The translations under genes were made by a program, and so were the position numbers. From Neorhizobium tomejilense (GTDB lineage: Bacteria; Pseudomonadota; Alphaproteobacteria; Rhizobiales; Rhizobiaceae): a stretch of DNA of 64,000 bases. The stretch lies in assembly GCA_002968845.1 (NCBI GenBank), contig PVBG01000006.1, positions 124,001 to 188,000 on the forward strand. Reading direction: 5' to 3'. Of this stretch, positions 58,681 through 64,000 are shown piece after piece. A model generated the notes under the pieces. That model had not been told where the DNA came from, did not search any database, and saw nothing but the letters and a program-made list of their open reading frames with translations. Each line of letters starts with the position of its first letter. Position 1 is the first letter of the stretch.

Positions 58681-58786
58681 AAACAAATCCCGGGGACCTG
58701 CACTAGCTCTACCTCCTCCCTTGGTTCCGGGCTGGAGATAAAAGCTTCGTCTGTCAATAATCGTTCCTTTTCAGCTAGTTAGCTCC

Positions 58787-58802
58787 GTGGTCAGCTGACC
58801 AC
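58787..58802. promoter_or_regulatory. 16-bp palindrome, possible parS of a repABC replicon
   Basis: GTGGTCAGCTGACCAC is a perfect palindrome. The reported repABC centromere form GTT-N4-GC-N4-AAC matches except at the third base of each half. It lies 65 nt downstream of the repC remnant stop, where some repABC plasmids keep their parS. Confidence 0.5.
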
Positions 58803-58867
58803 TCAGCGCTTGAGCAGATTTAAAGCGACTTGCCCGAGATGCCGCCCTTTAATCAGAGCTCAAACGG

Positions 58868-59104
58868 CTATCCAGCCTTTAGGCCAACCTGGCCGTTTAC
58901 CTTCAGCAATGCCATTATCATCGGACCAAGCGAGAACTCCCCGAGCTCGGTACGCCGCGTCAGATCTCTTAGATACCCTCCAGCAGAATTGATGAAATTC
59001 GCTCTTTCCAGAATGCAAGCAATCGCTGCTGCCGCATTCTCCGGCCCCATCGCTCCACACGCGTCCTCACTGGACAGGCCCCGATGGGTTCGAGGATTCG
59101 CCAA
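58868..59104 (-). pseudogene. repC: repC 3' remnant (repABC replication initiator)
   Basis: The minus frame reads GPENAAAAIACILERANFIN, then SAGGYLRDLTRRTELGEFSL and GPMIMALL. This is the C-terminal end of RepC, in which a helix ending in A-I-A-x-I-L-x-R is followed by S-x-G-G-Y-L-R-x-L-T and G-x-F-S-L-G-P-M-x-M-A-L. The N-terminal 300 or more residues are missing: the similarity starts only at about 59090, where the frameshifted gene begins on the same strand. RepA and RepB are not visible. RepC normally initiates replication from an origin inside its own gene, so this piece cannot do so. Confidence 0.8.
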
Positions 59105-60333
59105 AAATAAGCTGCCCGGTCGCCTCGACCACGAGGCCGCTCAAATGGTCGCTGATCATTACCTTGGTGCCACGGTGCATCGCGGTGATTTCATTGGACG
59201 TGCCGATAGTCAGATCGGCCTGTGCCTGGCTATTTGCCATCGGCCACGCCGAGAAATCGTAAAACGGGCGCATGACGTCGCTGGCCTGCATGGCGGTGAT
59301 TTTGCGGAAGACATCATCCATGGTGACGCCGTCCGCCAGAAGGCGCTGGCATGCCAGCCACTGCTCCTCTGCCCATCGCCCGCCGTTCTCCTTCCTTAAC
59401 GCAAGCAGCAGCGGGATCAGCGGCAGCTCAATCCCGGTGAATACGTCGGAGGAATTCGTGCGGATTTCGGGACAGCTATAGACCGTAGCCTTTACACCCG
59501 TGGCCCACGCATCCTCCGCGATACGCTCAAGCGCCATCTTGGCGTAGCCCTGGGTATAATTCGTGTAGGTCTGCCAGCGATAGCTCCCGTCGATGAGAAC
59601 TGCCGATCCGTGGTAGCCGTAGGCCGTATACCGGACCTGCCCACCTGATGCCTCGACACGCTCACGGATGGCCGCACTAAAGTCGATGAGGTGTCGGTAG
59701 GTGTTTGCGGAGACGTCATCGAAATTCTGAGGATGAGCTTGCCCATATCGCTGTCGAGCAGCGCCTGCGACGAGATATGACGGCTTCCGCGTCCCTTGTA
59801 GATTCGATTGGCGACGACGAGAAATATCTTCGCCTTCGGGATGCCTCCAGCCATCGTGTGGGCAAAGAATACATTCCGGCCGCCCACAATCATGCCATCG
59901 AGGATGGCCATGACCTCGAAAAGTGGTGTTGTGAACCGCTTGGTGGCAATCGCCCGGCATTGCGAGACGTAATCCCCGTCAAGCTTTTCCTGCTGCCAGT
60001 TCTCGAGCGCATTGCAGCAAGCAGATCGGTCGGCGTCGGACCGCCTTCGGGCGCGTCGAGATCGAAACCTGCCATCAAGGGAATGTTGATGATCCTGCCA
60101 CCCAGCCGGGACTCGGCCGCTGACAACTCCTCGGCGTTAAGCGGACGCAAGAAGTTGTTCTCGTCGCGCCGTCCAACGGTCATGCCGACGATGTCCATGC
60201 CAGCCTTGCGGGCTTCGTCCAGCAAGCCTGTGGCATATCCGCGTCCGAAAAGCTCACCGAATAGGACGAAAACGTCGCCCTTTCGGAAGACGGTATTTTC
60301 GGACAGGTGGTTCAATGCGACCGGGTTTTCCAT
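59067..60333 (-). pseudogene. Frameshifted reductase-like gene (possibly enoyl-ACP reductase FabMG-like)
   Basis: Three frames in succession give one protein-like sequence. The first is 60333 to about 60015: DVFVLFGELFGRGYATGLLD, GMDIVGMTVGRRDENNFLRP. The second runs to about 59725: LENWQQEKLDGDYVSQCRAI, FEVMAILDGMIVGGRNVFFA. The third ends at 59067: FDDVSANTYRHLIDFSAAIR, VRYTAYGYHGSAVLIDGSYR, ASDVMRPFYDFSAWPMANSQ. About 420 residues in total with at least two frameshifts. The start has a Rossmann-like beta-alpha unit. I associate the whole with the FabMG-type enoyl-ACP reductase family, but weakly. It ends as VVEATGQLIFGESSNPSGPV, overlapping the repC remnant. Confidence 0.6.
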
Positions 60334-61117
60334 ACGTTCGCTCTTTGGTTACATGTCGCCGAGCGAGACTCGAGCGACCTTTGATTGTCACAAGACCGCG
60401 GCGGCGCGGAAAAAGGAAGTCATTTGAGTTTCTGTTCATTTCAAAACGTGATGACGGTGGGGTTGCTTCGGTCCCTTTGACCCGGGCGACATGGAGGGTA
60501 TTTCAACTGCTCGGCCAGGGTTTGATCTGCGACGGCGCCTAGACTTGCGCAAATCGGCGCTCAATCAATCAGATTGTTCGCACGGCCTCTCTCGAACTTG
60601 TCCGCCCGCATCCACAGGCCGTGCTGGTTGCGGTCCATCCTGGCACCGTCCGCACGAAGCTGGCTGATGGTAACGTTTGTCCTGCTGCACGGAGCAGCCT
60701 CTCTTTGCAGCGGTGTAATCACAGCCGTTGTACCACCGGCTTTTCGCTCCTTGCTGATCGATGATGCCGGTAGAGAAACTCCGCGGCATTGCGCTTCCCG
60801 TGCTGGCCAGGTTGCATCCGGCGCGATGCAGGTCGGGTCGTCGCCGACGCTCGTCCCGATGCTGCGGCGGCCCCATTGAGCTTCCGATCGTTGCCCTGCC
60901 TTAAACGGCCGCTATCGAGCGCCGGATGCGCCCCGTTTGAGGAGACCGGTTCGCGACCCGGCCCCTGCTCGATGACCCGATCACGATAGCCGCGACGGGA
61001 AAGGCGGTGACCGAGCGGGGATGTCTTTCGCAGCCGGCTGCTGAAATGACACAGGAATTGATTCGGAGCCGGACGGGATCGTCCACCTTTCTCGGCCGAA
61101 TTCCAGGACCGCGAGCC
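60334..61117. other. 780-nt stretch with a dehydrogenase remnant
   Basis: The plus strand from about 60558 holds the end of a short-chain dehydrogenase gene (see that entry). No intact gene was seen. Confidence 0.45.
60558..60790 (+). pseudogene. Short-chain dehydrogenase (C-factor-type) remnant
   Basis: The plus frame reads INQIVRTASLELVRPHPQAV followed by LVAVHPGTVRTKLADGN. This matches the segment of CsgA/C-factor-type short-chain dehydrogenases after the catalytic Tyr-Lys helix (N-x-x-V-R-T-x-S-x-E-L then A-x-H-P-G-T-V-x-T-x-L). Further on, RSLLIDDAGRETPR resembles the family's C-terminal G-x-F-x-D-x-x-G-x-x-x-P-W, but in a broken context. The N-terminal half is absent. Confidence 0.55.
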
Positions 61118-63127
61118 CTATAAACCACTCTCCAGCCAACTGACCTGCTCCGGCGAGAGCCGGATATCGAGCGCCGAGAGACTGTCCGCAAGCTCACCTA
61201 CGGTTCGCGGCCCTATCAGCGGTATGAGGGGAAATGGCTGTGCGATGACATAGGCCAATGCCACATGGATGGGGTGGCGACCGAGTTTTCCGGCAAGTTC
61301 GATGGCCCGGTCACGGCGTTCGAAGTTCCGCTCCGAATACCAGACCCGTACCAGTTCTTCGTCGTCTTGCTTGTCGCGTCCGGCCCTGTTCGTGAAGAAC
61401 CCCCTTCCCTGGCTTGACCAGGCGAAGTTCGGCATCTGCTTTTCCGTCAGCCATGCCTTCCAACCATCGTCAGATGCGGCGACACATCCTGCCCAAATCG
61501 GGTCGAGCATCTCGGCGAGCGAAAAATTGTTGGAAAGCGCCCCTGGCGCCGTCTTCCCATTCTTCCGGGCATAGGCGATCGCCTCGTCCATCCGCTCGCG
61601 ACCCCAGTTCGACCCGCCGAAAATGCCGCGGATCCTGCCCCGCCTCACTTCCGCATCCATCGCGTCGACGAATTCGCCAACCGGTATGTCGGGATTGTCC
61701 CGGTGCATGAAATAGACGTCGAGATAGTCGGTCTTCAGTCTGTCAAGCGATTGATCCAGTTGCCTGGCGATGACGTCGGGATAACAAAGCGGCGAGTGGG
61801 CGCCCTTGCCGATCAGGATAAATTCTTCGCGCGGCACCTGCCGGCTGGTGTGCCAGTCGCCGAAAATTTTCTCTGTCTTGCCGGCGCCGTAGACATAGGC
61901 GGTATCGAATACATTGCCTCCCGCCTCGTAAAAGGCGTCCATGGTCAATGACGCCGCGGCGAAATTCGGGAAGAACTCGAATCCGAGGCTGATCGCCGAA
62001 GCCTCCTTGGCGACGCCCGGAATCTGCCGCTTCGGAATGCCGCTACCGAGACGCACTCTGCCGCCGGTTATGTTGGTGGAACGCCTGACAGCCGTTTCGA
62101 CAGCGTATTCCAGGCCAACCGAGGCGCGCCATTGGTCAAGAACGCGCAGATTGCCGAGCGAGTCCGCCGCGCTCATTCCCGGCCGGGAAAATTCACCACG
62201 CCCCCCGCGGATCGCCTCTCCGACCGCATCGACCTCGAAGGAATAGAGGTATCGTTTCTCCTCAAGTTCGATGGTTTCGCGCTCATCGCCCTTGATGATC
62301 TCGATCCGTCCGACGCCGCCCTGGCGGCCCGAGGCGAACCAGAAGTCCTTCACTTCGATCCGTCCCTTGGAACCGATGATGCGAAGCACATTGTCCTGCT
62401 GCGCCATGATTGAGCAGGAAACCTCGGCGACGATGCCGTTTTCGAACTTGAGGAGAGCGGAGGCCCATTCGTCGACGCCGGATTGGCCAAGGTGGGCTGC
62501 CCCGGCCACGGTCTTGGGCTCCGTGAAGTCCATGCCGTCAACGGCTCCGGCAATCAGCCGGGCCATGGATACGGGATAGCCTCCGACGTCCAGGATACCG
62601 CCGCCCGCCATGTCGCCATTGAAGAGCCGGTGCTCCGGCCTGAAGCTTCCCATGTTGAAGCCAAAGCTCGAGCGGATGATCCTGATGTCTCCGATGATCC
62701 CGCTCTTGACCAGTTCGACAAGCCGAGCCGTCTGCGGATGAAGACGATACATATAACCCTCGCCGGCAAAGACCTTGGCCTTCTTCGCTTCATGGAAGAT
62801 CAGGTCGGCGTCGAACGCAGAAAGCGCCATCGGTTTTTCGACCAGCACATGTTTGCCGGCGCGAATCGACTTGATCGCCCATTCCGCATGTCCGACATGG
62901 GGGACCGCGACATAGACTGCGTCAATCTCGGGATCCCTGAGCAGCGCGTCGTAACCTGCGACGATCCGCGCTCCCGGAAAGGCTTCTGAAAGCCCGGGCT
63001 TGTCCGGATTGCGGGTGGCGATGGCGGCGAGCCGGCCGGTCTGCGAATGCGCGATACCTTCGGCGAATGCACGTGCAATGGTGCCCGGACCGATGATCCC
63101 CCAACGGACATGGTTCTCTGCAGTCAT
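61118..63127 (-). CDS. Gfo/Idh/MocA oxidoreductase fused to an aldo/keto reductase (669 aa)
   Basis: Two enzymes in one chain. Residues 1 to about 340 are a Gfo/Idh/MocA protein: VRWGIIGPGTIARAFAEGIA (NAD(P) binding G-x-G-x-I-A), VYVAVPHVGHAEWAIKSIRA, GKHVLVEKPMALS (E-K-P), and GGGILDVGGYPVSMARL. Residues about 365-669 are an aldo/keto reductase: GGNVFDTAYVYGAGKTEKIF (catalytic Asp and Tyr), ILIGKGAHSP (Lys), VYFMHRDNPDIPVGEFVDAM (His), and PLIPLIGPRTVGELADSLSA (NADP contact). The order suggests two consecutive redox steps on a sugar or inositol. The ABC ATPase gene ends 30 nt upstream, so this gene is downstream of a sugar importer in one operon. Confidence 0.92.
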   Translation of the reverse strand: MTAENHVRWGIIGPGTIARAFAEGIAHSQTGRLAAIATRNPDKPGLSEAFPGARIVAGYDALLRDPEIDAVYVAVPHVGHAEWAIKSIRAGKHVLVEKPMALSAFDADLIFHEAKKAKVFAGEGYMYRLHPQTARLVELVKSGIIGDIRIIRSSFGFNMGSFRPEHRLFNGDMAGGGILDVGGYPVSMARLIAGAVDGMDFTEPKTVAGAAHLGQSGVDEWASALLKFENGIVAEVSCSIMAQQDNVLRIIGSKGRIEVKDFWFASGRQGGVGRIEIIKGDERETIELEEKRYLYSFEVDAVGEAIRGGRGEFSRPGMSAADSLGNLRVLDQWRASVGLEYAVETAVRRSTNITGGRVRLGSGIPKRQIPGVAKEASAISLGFEFFPNFAAASLTMDAFYEAGGNVFDTAYVYGAGKTEKIFGDWHTSRQVPREEFILIGKGAHSPLCYPDVIARQLDQSLDRLKTDYLDVYFMHRDNPDIPVGEFVDAMDAEVRRGRIRGIFGGSNWGRERMDEAIAYARKNGKTAPGALSNNFSLAEMLDPIWAGCVAASDDGWKAWLTEKQMPNFAWSSQGRGFFTNRAGRDKQDDEELVRVWYSERNFERRDRAIELAGKLGRHPIHVALAYVIAQPFPLIPLIGPRTVGELADSLSALDIRLSPEQVSWLESGL

Positions 63128-63157
63128 GATTTTTCCTTTGATCCTCTTTGAAATTGC

Positions 63158-64000
63158 TTAGCGGAGGCGATTGCCCGTTTGATCGAAAAGAAAGACGCGG
63201 CTCGTCGGCACGCCCACGGTAAGATGCCGGCGGGCGCCCCCGTGGCGGTTTTCAGGTTGCTCGATGACGACTGTCTCACCGGCAAGGCTTGCGTGGACGT
63301 AGCTGGTATTGCCGAGATGCTCGGCCACTTCGACGGCCACGGTCAGATCCGCATCACCCCCGCCTGGCGGGGCAAAATGCTCGGGACGAATGCCGAGCGT
63401 GACAGTTGCGCCCAATCCGATCTGGGCTGAAAGCTGGAACGCGAACCGGACATTCCGGTCGGACGAGAGGGCCACGACCGCTCCGTCCGGTGTCTTTTCC
63501 ACCACTTCCGCCTTCAGGAAGTTCATCTTCGGCGAGCCGACAAAGCCTGCGACAAACTGGTTGGCCGGATCGTCATAGAGATCCAGCGGCGCTCCCACCT
63601 GCTCGATATGTCCTGCCCGCAACACGACGATCTTGTCTGCAAGCGTCATGGCCTCGGTCTGATCGTGGGTCACGTAGATCATCGTCGTTCCAAGCTGCTT
63701 GTGCAGCTTGGAAATCTCGACCCGCATCTGGACGCGGAGCTCCGCATCAAGGTTCGAAAGCGGCTCGTCGAAAAGGAATACCTGCGGCTCGCGAACAATC
63801 GCCCGTCCGATGGCGACACGCTGGCGTTGGCCACCCGAAAGCTGGGCAGGACGCCGGCCCATCAGCTCGTTGATCTGCAATATGTTCGCAGCGAGCGCGA
63901 CACGGCGGGCGGTATCGGCTTTCGGGTTGCCGTTCATCTCCAAGCCGAAGGAGAGGTTCCGCCGGACGGTCATGTGGGGATAGAGCGCATAGGACTGAAA
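63158..64000 (-). CDS. Carbohydrate ABC importer ATPase (UgpC/MalK type; 5' end outside window)
   Basis: The frame stays open to the right edge. The first visible codons are [20 protein letters not shown], which carry the Q-loop, so Walker A lies outside. [20 protein letters not shown] (signature), [20 protein letters not shown] (Walker B, D-loop) and [20 protein letters not shown] (H-loop) are visible. A C-terminal regulatory OB-fold (TOBE) domain follows, with [20 protein letters not shown] and [20 protein letters not shown]. This is the MalK/UgpC branch, which drives sugar or glycerophosphate uptake. It is upstream of the fusion oxidoreductase gene in the same operon. Confidence 0.92.
   Translation of the reverse strand, partial: FQSYALYPHMTVRRNLSFGLEMNGNPKADTARRVALAANILQINELMGRRPAQLSGGQRQRVAIGRAIVREPQVFLFDEPLSNLDAELRVQMRVEISKLHKQLGTTMIYVTHDQTEAMTLADKIVVLRAGHIEQVGAPLDLYDDPANQFVAGFVGSPKMNFLKAEVVEKTPDGAVVALSSDRNVRFAFQLSAQIGLGATVTLGIRPEHFAPPGGGDADLTVAVEVAEHLGNTSYVHASLAGETVVIEQPENRHGGARRHLTVGVPTSRVFLFDQTGNRLR

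Larger units (their letters stand above)
58216..58867. other. Degenerate stretch: IS110 fragments and a parS-like palindrome
   Basis: Only fragments here: IS110 on both strands (58474-58551, 58621-58680) and the palindrome at 58787-58802. No intact gene. Confidence 0.5.

Overview
The window reads as rhizobial DNA (Alphaproteobacteria, Rhizobiales: Rhizobium, Ensifer or Agrobacterium type), most likely a plasmid, a chromid or a plasmid-derived island. Base composition is high GC. Several families typical of that order are present: DUF1236, DUF1127, DUF982, DUF736, DUF932, DUF1173, a strawberry-notch helicase and a ParB-like protein of about 700 residues. A 3' remnant of repC, the initiator of repABC replicons, lies near 59 kb. 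No rRNA, tRNA or CRISPR array was seen.

Layout. 0-3 kb: the end of a type I secretion operon (ABC ATPase/permease cut by the window edge, then a HlyD-type adaptor), followed by a decayed heme oxygenase gene. 3.1-19.3 kb: a plasmid-type core, bounded by an IHF-like and an HU-like gene, with ParB-like, DUF932, a 1463-residue methyltransferase/helicase, a Toprim protein, DUF2493, a Phd/PemK-like toxin-antitoxin pair, DUF736, WGR and DUF1173 proteins. Most of its small genes are separated by GC-rich hairpins. 19.5-21 kb: an M81 (MlrC-type) metallopeptidase. 21-27.3 kb: an envelope island of small secreted or membrane proteins, including four DUF1236 proteins.

27.4-34.4 kb: a flavodoxin-fold reductase, a ParDE-type toxin-antitoxin pair, and a translationally coupled three-gene operon (alpha-oxoamine synthase, class III aminotransferase, GNAT). 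Broken second copies of the GNAT gene and of a Tat-signal gene lie around it. 34.5-44.2 kb: an HxlR regulator divergent from an MFS exporter with a clear palindromic operator between them, small stress-type proteins, and divergent LuxR and AraC regulators. A dispersed repeat occurs upstream of three minus-strand genes here. 44.4-48.6 kb: a pair of FMN-binding split-barrel genes, one fused to GAF and a C-terminal putative DNA-binding region, divergent from a flavin monooxygenase and a YceI protein.

49.4-57.2 kb: Fic protein, intact Tat-signal gene, XRE regulator, GlcG/HbpS-like protein with a nearby enzyme tail (perhaps malate synthase G), a DUF4143 ATPase preceded by a long inverted repeat, and a zinc alcohol dehydrogenase with a membrane protein. 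57.2-61.1 kb is a graveyard: two IS110 fragments facing each other, a parS-like palindrome, the repC remnant, a frameshifted reductase-like gene and a short-chain dehydrogenase remnant. 61.1-64 kb: a Gfo/Idh/MocA plus aldo/keto reductase fusion and the ATPase of a carbohydrate ABC importer that runs off the window.

The picture is an accessory replicon or integrated plasmid with one coherent maintenance module and many loosely linked, partly duplicated and partly decayed cargo genes. All assignments come from reading motifs by eye. No database search was run.
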